A stretch of 64,000 nucleotides of DNA from Filimonas lacunae. GTDB lineage: Bacteria; Bacteroidota; Bacteroidia; Chitinophagales; Chitinophagaceae. The notes under the pieces were generated by a model, which ran no database searches, was not told the origin of the DNA, and saw nothing but the letters and a program-made list of their open reading frames with translations. A program made the position numbers and the translations under genes. Positions 27,041 to 36,159 of the stretch are shown here, piece after piece (position 1 is the first letter of the stretch; each line of letters begins with the position of its first letter). Where the stretch lies: contig NZ_AP017422.1 in NCBI RefSeq assembly GCF_002355595.1, positions 7,258,823-7,322,822 of the forward strand, written 5' to 3'.

Positions 27041-27724
27041 CTAAAATTTATAACCAATACCTATACCAACCACCCAGGGGTTTATTTTGGTGTCTGCTCC
27101 AATACCTGCCAGCACCGGGCTTAATTCGGGGCTTTCAGCAGGCGTTAAATTAGACGCATCTACGGTTGCATTGGTTTTCAGGAATATCTTCTTTATATCT
27201 ATATTCAGGTATAACTTTTTGCTGATGTCGTAGTCTATGCCCAGTTGTGTGGCAAAGCCGAATTTGTTTTCGTAAGAAATGTTTTTCACCACAGAGCCAC
27301 TGTTTTTGCTATAGAAAATGGTGTAGTTAACACCGGCACCTACATAAGGCTTTAAGCCGCATTTAAAAGGCAGGTGATATTGCACAGTTAATGTAGGTGG
27401 TAACAGCCATACACTACCAAGGTCTACATTGGCCTTGTTGGGGCCGCCAATGGCAGATAGGTCAGAGCCTGTGGTGTGCAGGTTGTGTTTAGAGGTACCC
27501 AGTATTAATTCAGCTGCCATGTTTTTGGTAAAGAAATAAGTAAAGTCCAGTTCGGGAATATAAGCAGTGCTAATGTTGATATCTCCGCCAATCACTCCAA
27601 TTTTGGCGCTCTCCTGCGGAGCAATTCCTAAGCCACGTAGCCTTACTCTCCATTCGTTGCTTTTTTGGCTAAATACATGGAATGAACTTGCCAGTAAACA
27701 ACCAACGATGAATAGTTTTTTCAT
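27041..27724 (-). CDS. OmpW-family outer membrane protein
   Basis: The 227-residue product has a signal peptide (MKKLFIVGCLLASSFHVFSQ). The body is a small beta-barrel: VRLRGLGIAPQES at the start, LDFTYFFTKNMAAELILGT, PPTLTVQYHLPF, LKPYVGAGVNYTIFY and a terminal aromatic GIGIGYKF, all typical of OmpW. These 8-strand barrels pass small hydrophobic molecules. It has a good -7 element upstream. Confidence 0.9.
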   Translation of the reverse strand: MKKLFIVGCLLASSFHVFSQKSNEWRVRLRGLGIAPQESAKIGVIGGDINISTAYIPELDFTYFFTKNMAAELILGTSKHNLHTTGSDLSAIGGPNKANVDLGSVWLLPPTLTVQYHLPFKCGLKPYVGAGVNYTIFYSKNSGSVVKNISYENKFGFATQLGIDYDISKKLYLNIDIKKIFLKTNATVDASNLTPAESPELSPVLAGIGADTKINPWVVGIGIGYKF

Positions 27725-27746
27725 AAATGATGTTTTGTTGATACTG

Positions 27747-27754
27747 CAAAGCTA
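27747..27754 (-). promoter_or_regulatory. Candidate -7 element for the OmpW gene
   Basis: On the minus strand the bases read TAGCTTTG, fitting TAnnTTTG, 22 bases before the ATG. No TTG at 17-23 bases; one lies at 26. Confidence 0.45.
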
Positions 27755-27878
27755 GCAGGGTGCTACATGTTGTTAAATGACAAATAGCAGTTGAACAAAT
27801 GACTTTTATCATCTGTTGTTATGGAACGTTACGTGTTATTTGAGTAAATGAACAGGCAAACACTTTAATACAAAATAT

Positions 27879-28739
27879 ATGAACACAGTTACTTCGTTCA
27901 AAAGGACCTACACGCTAAAAAGTGGTGTTACTGTTAACCGTATGGGTTTTGGCGCTATGCGTATAACGGGCAAGGGAATATGGGGGCCGCCGGCCGATAA
28001 AGAAGAAGCGATACGGGTGTTACAACGTGCGGTAGAGCTAGGTGTAAATTTTATTGATACAGCAGACAGTTACGGTCCCAATGTATCGGAAGAGCTGATT
28101 GCCGAAGCATTATATCCTTATCATGCCAGCCTGGTTATCGCTACCAAAGGTGGGCTTACCCGCACGGGGCCGGATGAATGGCCCGTTAATGCACATCCCG
28201 ATCATTTGCGTAAAGCATTAGAGGGAAGTCTGAAACGTTTGCGACTGGATAGTATTGAGCTGTACCAACTACATCGTATAGATCCTCATGTTCCTTTTGA
28301 AGATTCACTGACTTTTTTGAAAAAAGCCCAGGAAGATGGGTTGATTAAACATATTGGCCTGTCTGAGGTAAAAGTGGCTGATATTTTAAAAGCCCAGGAA
28401 TATGTAGAGGTGGTATCTGTACAAAACATGTACAGCTTCGATAACCGGAAGTGGGAAGCAGAACTGCAATATTGTAATGATAGTGGTATTGCTTTTATTC
28501 CCTGGTATCCTTTAGGAGGTGGCAATGTTAAACAATTGTCCAGGCTGGAGGAGTTTGCAGCCAAAAAAGGAGTAAGCCTGCACCAGCTGGCGCTCAGTTG
28601 GTTATTGCATTATTCACCCAACATATTGCTGATTCCGGGTACCTCCAGTGTAAAACACCTGGAAGAAAATATACAGGCAGCAGAGGTGATGTTAAACGAA
28701 GAAGAAATGGTGGTGCTGCAAAAAATAGCGGGTATGTAA
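27879..28739 (+). CDS. Aldo/keto reductase
   Basis: The 286-residue product is an NADPH-dependent TIM-barrel reductase with the complete catalytic tetrad Asp60, Tyr65 (FIDTADSYG), Lys90 (IATKGG) and His132 (YQLHRIDP). The C-terminal cofactor loop reads IPGTSSVKHLEENI. It is most like the bacterial YdbC/YajO-type enzymes. The substrate is unknown. Its stop codon lies inside a hairpin shared with the convergent amidohydrolase gene. Confidence 0.92.
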   Translation: MNTVTSFKRTYTLKSGVTVNRMGFGAMRITGKGIWGPPADKEEAIRVLQRAVELGVNFIDTADSYGPNVSEELIAEALYPYHASLVIATKGGLTRTGPDEWPVNAHPDHLRKALEGSLKRLRLDSIELYQLHRIDPHVPFEDSLTFLKKAQEDGLIKHIGLSEVKVADILKAQEYVEVVSVQNMYSFDNRKWEAELQYCNDSGIAFIPWYPLGGGNVKQLSRLEEFAAKKGVSLHQLALSWLLHYSPNILLIPGTSSVKHLEENIQAAEVMLNEEEMVVLQKIAGM

Positions 28740-28762
28740 AACGGTTATAACAACCGTTTTAC
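28736..28762. terminator. Hairpin built from two opposing stop codons
   Basis: GTAAAACGGTT (28736-28746) pairs perfectly with AACCGTTTTAC (28752-28762). The aldo/keto reductase stop (28737-28739) and the amidohydrolase stop (28745-28747) both lie inside it. Confidence 0.7.
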
Positions 28763-29899
28763 ACTTTCCAGTCTTTTATCCAATAATAACACACCGGGTT
28801 GCTTGCCTTTTTCAAAGCTGCCCAATGTGTGTGCCAGCTGCAATGCTTGCGCACCGTTTAAAGTGGCCCATTGAAGCAGTTGTTCCAATGGAATTTCTGT
28901 AAAATGAGTGCGCAGGGTTTGCAGCTCAGCCAGTATGCTTAATTGCCAATTGCTGGCCAGGCTGTCGGTGCCTACGGTAATGGCGCACTGATGTTTCACC
29001 AAAAGATCCACGTGGGGCAACCTGTTTTCAATATACAGGTTGGCATTGGGACAAAGCGTCCAGTAAAGCGTTTGTTGCCGGCCTGCTGCCAGTTGTTGAG
29101 CAAACCGGATGTCTGTTTCCGTGGTGCAGGTATTATGGACCAGCAATACCTGGTTGGGTTTATCTGTTTTAGGTAGCCAGCATTGTATAGAAGTGCAGCC
29201 AGGGGGTTGGTAAAAGGAAATATCGGCCCCCAGCATACTATATAATTGCCTGAAGCTGGAAATGCCATCCAGGAAAAGTGCATCTTCATCCGGGGTTTCC
29301 TGATTATGTACCGAAATTACCTTGCCGGCAGAATGTTCATTTATCAGCTCAAAAAGAGCCGGCGATACTGAGTAAGGTGCGTGAGGGGTAATAGAGCTGT
29401 GAACGGCAGGGAAAGCCTTATAGGTTTGCACAGCCTGTTCAAATCGGGTATTGGCCGAAGCGGGAATAAAACCGCTTGTTTCTATAAAGTTATGGTAATG
29501 AAGGCGGTGTAAGCTTTTTTGCGCAACGGTGTGGGTGGTATTACAAATATCCCCTACCGCTACAATGCCGTTATCCCACATTTCCTGCTCGCCGGCGGCT
29601 ATGGCTTCCAATATGGTTTCCTGCGAAAAGTTCCGGTGTTGCATTACACCGGTAACAAAAGCCACCAGCCCGGTTTTTTCAGGTAAAAGCGCTTTCATAT
29701 GGCTTAATTCCAGGTGGCAGTGGGTGTTAACAAAGCCTGGCGAAAGTATTCCGTTTACGTGTTGAACATCGGCTCCCGCCTCAGAATCAGCTATAATATC
29801 TTCGACTATTCCTTTCTCGTTGGTAATCAATACCTGGTTTGCGGGTAAAATTTCGCGGCCATTAAACAGGCCTTCCCCCTGAAATTTTAAATATGCCAT
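28745..29899 (-). CDS. Amidohydrolase-family protein
   Basis: The 384-residue product belongs to the metal-dependent amidohydrolases of the chlorohydrolase/guanine-deaminase (SsnA/MtaD) branch. Metal ligands appear as HCH at 60-62 after LSPGFVNT, a later His in VHNQETPDE, and GTDSLASN with the Asp. The substrate cannot be told. The frame is open to 30004, but ATG 29899 starts the usual N-terminal beta strands. It diverges from prfA. Confidence 0.88.
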   Translation of the reverse strand: MAYLKFQGEGLFNGREILPANQVLITNEKGIVEDIIADSEAGADVQHVNGILSPGFVNTHCHLELSHMKALLPEKTGLVAFVTGVMQHRNFSQETILEAIAAGEQEMWDNGIVAVGDICNTTHTVAQKSLHRLHYHNFIETSGFIPASANTRFEQAVQTYKAFPAVHSSITPHAPYSVSPALFELINEHSAGKVISVHNQETPDEDALFLDGISSFRQLYSMLGADISFYQPPGCTSIQCWLPKTDKPNQVLLVHNTCTTETDIRFAQQLAAGRQQTLYWTLCPNANLYIENRLPHVDLLVKHQCAITVGTDSLASNWQLSILAELQTLRTHFTEIPLEQLLQWATLNGAQALQLAHTLGSFEKGKQPGVLLLDKRLESVKRLL

Positions 29900-29941
29900 G
29901 CTGTAAAGGTACATGACACGCTGCATGCGGGCGAAAACACT

Positions 29942-29949
29942 TAATTTTG
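29942..29949 (+). promoter_or_regulatory. Candidate -7 element for prfA
   Basis: TAATTTTG fits TAnnTTTG, 60 bases before the prfA ATG. A strong AAGGAGG lies at about 29990-29996, 13 bases before the start. Confidence 0.45.
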
Positions 29950-30009
29950 CCGCCACTTTAGGCGGATGCCAGGTTACCTGTTGCCGCATAAGGAGGTAAA
30001 CCATACAAG

Positions 30010-31077
30010 ATGTTAGACCAGTTAGATGCTATTAAGGCACGTTTTCAACAAATAGGTGTTGCGCTGACCAACCCTGAAATTATTAATAACCAGAAGGAGT
30101 TTGGTAGACAAAGTAAAGAATACCGCCAGCTGGAAAGAATTGTGCAGCCTTACGAAGAATATCGCAGGGTGATGGATGATTACAATTTCAGCAAAGATGC
30201 GCTGAATGGTAACGACGAAGAACTGCGCGAACTGGCAAAGATGGAGTTGCCGGAGCTGGAAGAGAAAAAAGTGCAGCTGGAAAAGCATCTTACCAAATTA
30301 TTGATACCGAAAGATCCGCAGGATGATAAAAATGCGGTGCTGGAAATACGGGCAGGAACCGGTGGCGACGAAGCTTCTTTGTTTGCCGGCGACCTGTTGA
30401 ACATGTACCTGCGTTACTGCGCTAAAAAAGGCTGGAAAACAGCTATAGTGAGTGAAAGTGAAGGCTCTGTAGGTGGTTATAAGGAAGTGATGGTGGAAGT
30501 GAGCGGTGAAGACGTGTACGGAACACTGAAGTTTGAAAGTGGTGTGCACCGTGTTCAACGGGTACCTAACACCGAAACCCAGGGCCGTGTGCACACCTCA
30601 GCTGCTACCGTGGCGGTAATGCCCGAAGCGGAAGAAGTGGATTTTGAACTGAACCCTGCTGATGTTAAAATGGAAACATCCCGAAGCGGTGGTGCGGGTG
30701 GACAAAACGTAAACAAGGTAGAAACCAAGGTAATGCTTACCCACATTCCTACCGGTACGGTTGTTATTTGTCAGACCGAGCGTACCCAGCTGGGTAACCG
30801 CGAAAAGGCCATGACAATGATGCGTACCAAGCTGTACGAAGAGCAGGTGCGCAAGCAGGAAGATGAAATTGCCCGCCAGCGTAAAACCCTGGTTAGCACC
30901 GGCGATCGTAGTGCTAAAATCCGTACTTACAACTGGCCGCAGGGACGTGTAACCGATCACCGTATTGGTTTAACTTCTTACAATCTGGATGCTGTAGTGA
31001 ATGGTGAAATTGAAGAGTTTATTGAAGCGTTGCAGATAGCTGAGAACGCAGAAAAGATGAGCAAACAGAATAATTAA
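30010..31077 (+). CDS. prfA: Peptide chain release factor 1
   Basis: RF1 ends translation at UAA and UAG. The 355-residue protein has the tripeptide anticodon region of RF1 type, P-N-T at 186-188 in [10 protein letters not shown], rather than the SPF of RF2. The GGQ motif at 230-232 ([10 protein letters not shown]) triggers peptidyl-tRNA hydrolysis. Length and ends are normal. It is 36 bases upstream of pheS in the same direction and likely cotranscribed. Confidence 0.97.
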   Translation: MLDQLDAIKARFQQIGVALTNPEIINNQKEFGRQSKEYRQLERIVQPYEEYRRVMDDYNFSKDALNGNDEELRELAKMELPELEEKKVQLEKHLTKLLIPKDPQDDKNAVLEIRAGTGGDEASLFAGDLLNMYLRYCAKKGWKTAIVSESEGSVGGYKEVMVEVSGEDVYGTLKFESGVHRVQRVPNTETQGRVHTSAATVAVMPEAEEVDFELNPADVKMETSRSGGAGGQNVNKVETKVMLTHIPTGTVVICQTERTQLGNREKAMTMMRTKLYEEQVRKQEDEIARQRKTLVSTGDRSAKIRTYNWPQGRVTDHRIGLTSYNLDAVVNGEIEEFIEALQIAENAEKMSKQNN

Positions 31078-31113
31078 TAATACTGGTTCTATAGAACTTA
31101 TTATATTCATTAC

Positions 31114-32145
31114 ATGGAACAACTGTTACAACAGATTGAGCAACTGAAACAGGAAATGAATGCTGCTACCGGTTCGGATAGCGATGCAGCAGAACAATTC
31201 CGTATTAAATACCTGGGTACCAAAGGCATTATCAAAGGGTTGATGGGTGAAATGAAAAACATTCCCAACGACCAGAAGAAAAACTTTGGCCAGGTAATGA
31301 ACGACCTGAAACAACTGGCAGAAGAAAAATGGGAAAGCCTGAAAGGTGCTGCCGCTGATGCTGGTGCATCTGCCGGTGTTGACTTCGACTGGACTTTACC
31401 TGGCGCCCCTGTAAATGTAGGTGGCCGTCATCCTATCAGCATTGTTCGTAACCAGATTGTTTCCATTTTTAAAAGGCTGGGCTTTGCTGTAGCAGAAGGT
31501 CCGGAAATTGAAGACGACTGGCACAACTTCACTGCGTTGAACATGCCCGAAAACCACACGGCGCGTGACATGCAGGATACCTTTTATATTCTGCAAAATC
31601 CCGATTGGGTACTGCGTACGCATACCAGCAGTGTGCAGGCAAGGGTCATGGAAAAACAAAAGCCACCTATCCGCATCATCTGCCCCGGTCGTGTATACCG
31701 TAACGAAACCATCAGCGCCCGTGCGCATTGTTTCTTCCACCAGGTAGAAGGTTTGTATATTGATGAGCATGTAAGCTTTGCCGATTTAAAACAAACCCTG
31801 TATTTCTTTGTGCAGGAGATGTTTGGTAAAGATGTGAAAATACGTTTCCGTCCTTCTTACTTCCCTTTCACCGAGCCTAGTGCCGAAATGGATATCAGCT
31901 GTACGGTGTGTGGCGGTAAAGGATGTTCTTTATGTAAACATACCGGCTGGGTAGAAATATTGGGCTGTGGTATGGTGCATCCTAAAATGCTCGACAATTT
32001 TGGCATTGATTCCAGCAAATACACAGGCTTTGCGTTTGGTATGGGCATGGAGCGTATCTGCCAGTTGAAATACCGTGTAAACGATCTTCGTTTGTATTCG
32101 CAAAACGATGTCAGGTTCCTGGATCAGTTTACGGGTGGCGTATAA
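31114..32145 (+). CDS. pheS: Phenylalanine--tRNA ligase alpha subunit
   Basis: The 343-residue class II synthetase subunit charges tRNA-Phe together with PheT. It has the N-terminal coiled coil (MEQLLQQIEQLKQEM), motif 2 FFHQVEGLYI and FRPSYFPFTEPSAE, the Cys-rich loop CTVCGGKGCSLCKHTGW and motif 3 FGMGMERI. No pheT is in view; it must be elsewhere. The gene ends at a strong terminator. Confidence 0.97.
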   Translation: MEQLLQQIEQLKQEMNAATGSDSDAAEQFRIKYLGTKGIIKGLMGEMKNIPNDQKKNFGQVMNDLKQLAEEKWESLKGAAADAGASAGVDFDWTLPGAPVNVGGRHPISIVRNQIVSIFKRLGFAVAEGPEIEDDWHNFTALNMPENHTARDMQDTFYILQNPDWVLRTHTSSVQARVMEKQKPPIRIICPGRVYRNETISARAHCFFHQVEGLYIDEHVSFADLKQTLYFFVQEMFGKDVKIRFRPSYFPFTEPSAEMDISCTVCGGKGCSLCKHTGWVEILGCGMVHPKMLDNFGIDSSKYTGFAFGMGMERICQLKYRVNDLRLYSQNDVRFLDQFTGGV

Positions 32146-32166
32146 ATACAATAAACTCTCTATAGT

Positions 32167-32206
32167 AACAGTTCCGTATTCAATCAATACGGAACTGTTT
32201 TTTATA
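32167..32206 (+). terminator. Terminator of prfA-pheS
   Basis: A perfect 14-bp stem (32167-32180 with 32186-32199) around a CAATC loop, followed by TTTTTATAT. Confidence 0.9.
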
Positions 32207-32268
32207 TAACCTATGTTTTGCGCTGCCTGTATTATAATAAGCGGTTCCAAACGCTTGGGAATACTCTT

Positions 32269-32976
32269 TTACAGATCGCCCAGTTGGGGACGTAGTATAA
32301 TTTCTTCCATACATGCCTGCGGCGATAAGTAAGAAGCTGCATATATCATAGCGGCAACATCTCCTGCTTCCATAATGCGTTTAGGATCTATGCCCGAACC
32401 ACTCCACGAATCGGTGTAGGAAGCGCCGGGATATACCGAGGTAACTTTGATATTATAGGGTTTCATTTCTTCCCGCAGGTTTTTAGAAAATCCAGCCAGG
32501 GCAAATTTACTGATGCTGTAGGCTCCCCCATTGCTATACGCTTGTAAAGAAGCTATAGAACACATGTTGAATATGTGGCCACTGCGGGCTTCCATCATAT
32601 GAGGTAACACAGCGCGGGTAAGGTGGTAGGCGCTGTATAAATTCACTTCTATCATTTTTTCCAAGGCCCCTGCTGCTTCGTTATGCACACTGCCGGGTAT
32701 AAACTGGCCGGCATTGTTCACCAGCACATCCAGCTTAACGTTAAAAGCTAAAAACCAGTTGGCAAATGCCTGCACTTCTTCCTGTTTGCTCATGTCGCAT
32801 ACAAAGTACTGTACATTGGTGCGTGGAAAACGGCCTTGTAATTCCAATGCAAATGCTCTTAGTTGCTCACTGTTACGGGCGCATAAAAAAAGGCCATGTC
32901 CCTGCTTGTCTTCTCCAAATTTTTCAGCAATAGCTCTTCCTAATCCTTTTGAAGCACCGGTAATTACAATATTCAT
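32269..32976 (-). CDS. Short-chain dehydrogenase/reductase
   Basis: The 235-residue classical SDR has the cofactor motif TGASKGLG (6-13), NNAG, a Ser in FNMCSIAS, and the intact YSISK (Tyr-x-x-x-Lys). The SDR-type PG motif appears as VYPGASYTDS. The closest named group is the sepiapterin/3-ketoacyl-ACP reductase type, but the substrate is open. Compare the SDR-like protein at 13.8 kb, which lacks the Tyr. Confidence 0.9.
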   Translation of the reverse strand: MNIVITGASKGLGRAIAEKFGEDKQGHGLFLCARNSEQLRAFALELQGRFPRTNVQYFVCDMSKQEEVQAFANWFLAFNVKLDVLVNNAGQFIPGSVHNEAAGALEKMIEVNLYSAYHLTRAVLPHMMEARSGHIFNMCSIASLQAYSNGGAYSISKFALAGFSKNLREEMKPYNIKVTSVYPGASYTDSWSGSGIDPKRIMEAGDVAAMIYAASYLSPQACMEEIILRPQLGDL

Positions 32977-33067
32977 GCGAGCGTTTTTTACGGTATGAAA
33001 TGTGAATTTTTAGGTAACAAATATCGTACAAACCGGGTAAGTGGGTGGTATGAAGTAATTTTACACC

Positions 33068-33766
33068 ATGGCAACATACACACATTTATTCTTCGATCTG
33101 GATCATACGTTGTGGGATTTTGAAACCAATGCCAAAGAAACGTTGTCTGAATTGTATGCTATCAACGCCCTGGAAGCAAAAGGTGTACATGATTTTAACC
33201 TGTTCTTTCAACAATATAGCCATCACAATAACCGCCTGTGGGACAGGTATACCAAAGGATATATTAAACAGGAAGAGCTTCGCTGGAAAAGAATGTGGTT
33301 TACCCTGCTGGACTTTAAAATAGGTGATGAAGCTTTGTCAAAAGATATGTCTGTTCAATTTCTCGACAGGCTTCCCTATCGCAAAAACCTGTTTCCCTAT
33401 ACGGTAGAAATCCTCAACTACCTGCGTAATAAAGGTTATCGCATGCATCTTATCACCAACGGGTTTGATGAAGTGCAACATTGCAAGTTAGCCAGCAGCA
33501 ACCTTACTCATTTTTTTGAAGAGGTGATCACTTCTCAAAAGAGCAATAGCTTAAAGCCTAATAAAGCCATTTTTGAGTTTGCCTTACAAGCTACAGGGGC
33601 AACAGTAAGGGAGAGCATTATGATAGGCGATAACCTGGATGCAGATATACAGGGGGGCATGAATGCAGGATTAGACACGGTGTTTGTAAATCATCTGAAT
33701 GTGCAGGCCCATATACAACCTACTTATACCATCCTGCATTTGCAGGAACTGGAAACCATATTGTAA
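33068..33766 (+). CDS. yjjG: YjjG-family noncanonical pyrimidine nucleotidase (HAD)
   Basis: This 232-residue HAD phosphatase of subfamily IA has motif I DLDHTLWD (nucleophile Asp), motif II LITNGF, Lys in KPNKAIFE and motif IV MIGDNLDADI. YjjG enzymes dephosphorylate dUMP, dTMP and modified pyrimidine nucleotides to keep them out of DNA. It ends at a terminator facing the DUF3857 gene. Confidence 0.87.
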   Translation: MATYTHLFFDLDHTLWDFETNAKETLSELYAINALEAKGVHDFNLFFQQYSHHNNRLWDRYTKGYIKQEELRWKRMWFTLLDFKIGDEALSKDMSVQFLDRLPYRKNLFPYTVEILNYLRNKGYRMHLITNGFDEVQHCKLASSNLTHFFEEVITSQKSNSLKPNKAIFEFALQATGATVRESIMIGDNLDADIQGGMNAGLDTVFVNHLNVQAHIQPTYTILHLQELETIL

Positions 33767-33770
33767 ATAA

Positions 33771-33810
33771 AAAAGCCGGTGACGTTTCAACACGCCACCG
33801 GCTTTTCTTT
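33771..33810. terminator. Bidirectional terminator between yjjG and the DUF3857 gene
   Basis: AAAAGCCGGTG (33771-33781) pairs perfectly with CACCGGCTTTT (33796-33806), A-rich to the left and T-rich to the right. Confidence 0.88.
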
Positions 33811-33823
33811 TATCTTACCAGTC

Positions 33824-36127
33824 TTAGTTTTTACTAAACAGGATTTTGGATCTTGAAAATGCATAAGAGGCTTTCAGCAGCTCCATCATCAGTGGCCATT
33901 CCTGCGCAGGCAACTGGCTTTTGCTGAATGTTTTCCTTACTTCAATTACCACGTTTTTATTTTCATCAATGCGTCCTTTGGTTACAAACGAACCGGCTTC
34001 ATTTCTTACTTCTTTAGTAAGGCTTTCTACTCCACGTGCAGTATAGCCAGCTGGTATAGGGCAAATAATGCGGTAGTTCAAAGTGCGGGCATAATCTATA
34101 TACACGGGATAGGTACGGGCAACGTCATCCTTTTTCAGTTTTATTTGGTTGCCACCGCCTGCCAGTGCAGGTAAGGAAACCAGCAGATCTTCTCCTACGG
34201 TATTTACTGCATCATCTAATGTCAGCGTTTCATTGTATTTGAGCGTGCTTTTTTTATAGCTGCGTCCGTCCTGGATCAGTTTAAAACCTGAGTAGTCTGC
34301 TACTGTTACATTGTAGTAATCTTCTGCAATAGACTTCATCATTTTAGGTTTCTCTTCGCTCCATTCTTTTTTTTGCTGGGCAAATTCGCTAATGGCTTTG
34401 GTTTCCATTTGTTCATTCAGGCCTTCCCACATGCCGGTGCCATCATAGTTGCGAAAATCCGATTCCATAAAGGGCGTGTAGGCCAGCACTTCATCCATCA
34501 GGTTTTCTTTAATCAATCCTTGTGCTTCTACTGTTTTATCTATTGCCAGCAGGTAGCTGTTGGTAGAGGGGGTTACATTCACTTTCACCTGTGCGTTCAA
34601 GGTGTTAAGCAGTGTATCTGTAGCGGGTAATGGTTCTGTAACAGGTTTTGTTTTTTCGTCCAGTGCGTTGAAGCGAACAGACGGATTACCACATACCTCT
34701 TCGGGCAGTTCTTCCGGGTTGCGGTGTTCATCGGGGTTTGCGTAATACTTGTTTTTGCAGCGTATCAGCCATTTCAGCTCCTGTGCAAAGGAAGCCGATT
34801 CAATAGTAGATTCCGTGTTGGAAGTGGTTACTATTATTTCGTGTGCGATGCCTTTTTCTGCTAACAAGGCCGAGTAAATTTTAGCAAAACCAAAATCGCT
34901 CCAATTGCTGTATAAGGTTTGAGAGCGCACGGTATAATAGGCTTTGCGTATAAACTCGTCTTCCGAGCCGTTGGTGATATCTTTTTTGCGCATGGCTTTA
35001 TAAATGCCTTTTGCAGTTTCGTCAAAACCCGCTTTCAGGCCATCTGTATATTCTCCGGTGGTTCTTAATTTGCCGGGGTTAAACCAGAAGGTTTTGGCTT
35101 TTTCCGACAGTTGCTCCAGCGTGATATTGCTTTTAGGGTCTTCATTATCTTTAAACCACACCAGGTTTTTACTGTTGTTGCGGGCATACACTACCTGGAA
35201 CTTAACGGAAGGCAGTTCTATTAATTTGTTTACATACCGTGTGCGGCTTACTGTTTCGCGGTTATTATCCACCCATCTGTATACTTTATTTCCGTTGGTA
35301 TTGGTAGAGGTGAAGTCCGGTGCTCCTTTCAGGCTTTTATAGCTTACATAGTATTTATCGTCTTCAGTAACTACTTCCAATACCTGCTTTACTACAGGCA
35401 GGGGCCTGTTACACAAATAATAAATAGGCTCAAACTCTTTATAATCCGGGTTTTGGTTATACTTCCGGGTGTTAAAGTTTACGTACTCATATTCTACAAT
35501 GTCGCCTTCTTCCATATCAGGTATGGCCACTTTGTAAAAGGTAGGGCGATATCCTGAACTGCTTTTGGCATCGGTGTAGCTGGTGAATAAAGAAGGAACA
35601 GAAGCGTTGTTTTCTACTTTCACTGCATCGGTTAAGTCAACAGGCGTTTGTGTGCCGTCTTTTTTGATAATACGTGCAGTAAAAGCATCGCCTTCGGCGG
35701 ATAAACGAAAGTATAATATGGAGTAGTTTTCTACTGCATATTTGTCCTGCAATAAAATTTTACGACGCTCGGTTTCCTGCACCAGTATGCTGGTTTCATT
35801 ATTGGCATTGGCGTAGTAAATAGAGGTGCCAAAGGTAATAGGCGCCAGTAATGCACCCCATATGTTACGGCCAATGCGCTTGCCTGCGCTCAGGCCTTTT
35901 TTATCAAAGTCAAAGCTGGTTTTTTGCGCCAGTATCACGGCGCTTTCTTCCGGCCATTTTGAGGTGCTGGCAACGTCTTTAAAATCTTCATCCGTTTCTT
36001 CCAGCAGTTTTACTGCCTTATTGTTTTTTTCCAGGGTTTCCAGTTCCCTGGCGGTAATACGTTGTTGTGCATGGATGGTAGAGTGGGCTACCATGAATAC
36101 CAGTAAACTATATAGAATGCGTTTCAT
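33824..36127 (-). CDS. DUF3857 protein with a degenerate transglutaminase-like domain
   Basis: The 767-residue secreted protein (signal peptide MKRILYSLLVFMVAHSTIHA) resembles the adjacent gene's product. The N-terminal DUF3857 part includes YENFNTRKYN-like YEYVNFNTRKYN and IPDMEEGDIVEYEY. At the place of the transglutaminase Cys it reads NWSDFGFAKIYSALL (from 408), without a Cys, so peptidase or transferase activity is unlikely. The rest is a beta-rich C-terminal DUF2569/DUF3858-like region. It is 33 bases downstream of the paralogous gene and probably cotranscribed. The frame opens at 36160, but ATG 36127 precedes the signal peptide. Confidence 0.85.
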   Translation of the reverse strand: MKRILYSLLVFMVAHSTIHAQQRITARELETLEKNNKAVKLLEETDEDFKDVASTSKWPEESAVILAQKTSFDFDKKGLSAGKRIGRNIWGALLAPITFGTSIYYANANNETSILVQETERRKILLQDKYAVENYSILYFRLSAEGDAFTARIIKKDGTQTPVDLTDAVKVENNASVPSLFTSYTDAKSSSGYRPTFYKVAIPDMEEGDIVEYEYVNFNTRKYNQNPDYKEFEPIYYLCNRPLPVVKQVLEVVTEDDKYYVSYKSLKGAPDFTSTNTNGNKVYRWVDNNRETVSRTRYVNKLIELPSVKFQVVYARNNSKNLVWFKDNEDPKSNITLEQLSEKAKTFWFNPGKLRTTGEYTDGLKAGFDETAKGIYKAMRKKDITNGSEDEFIRKAYYTVRSQTLYSNWSDFGFAKIYSALLAEKGIAHEIIVTTSNTESTIESASFAQELKWLIRCKNKYYANPDEHRNPEELPEEVCGNPSVRFNALDEKTKPVTEPLPATDTLLNTLNAQVKVNVTPSTNSYLLAIDKTVEAQGLIKENLMDEVLAYTPFMESDFRNYDGTGMWEGLNEQMETKAISEFAQQKKEWSEEKPKMMKSIAEDYYNVTVADYSGFKLIQDGRSYKKSTLKYNETLTLDDAVNTVGEDLLVSLPALAGGGNQIKLKKDDVARTYPVYIDYARTLNYRIICPIPAGYTARGVESLTKEVRNEAGSFVTKGRIDENKNVVIEVRKTFSKSQLPAQEWPLMMELLKASYAFSRSKILFSKN

Positions 36128-36159
36128 GAAATGAGGTTGGGGGTGAATAACAAGGTGCA

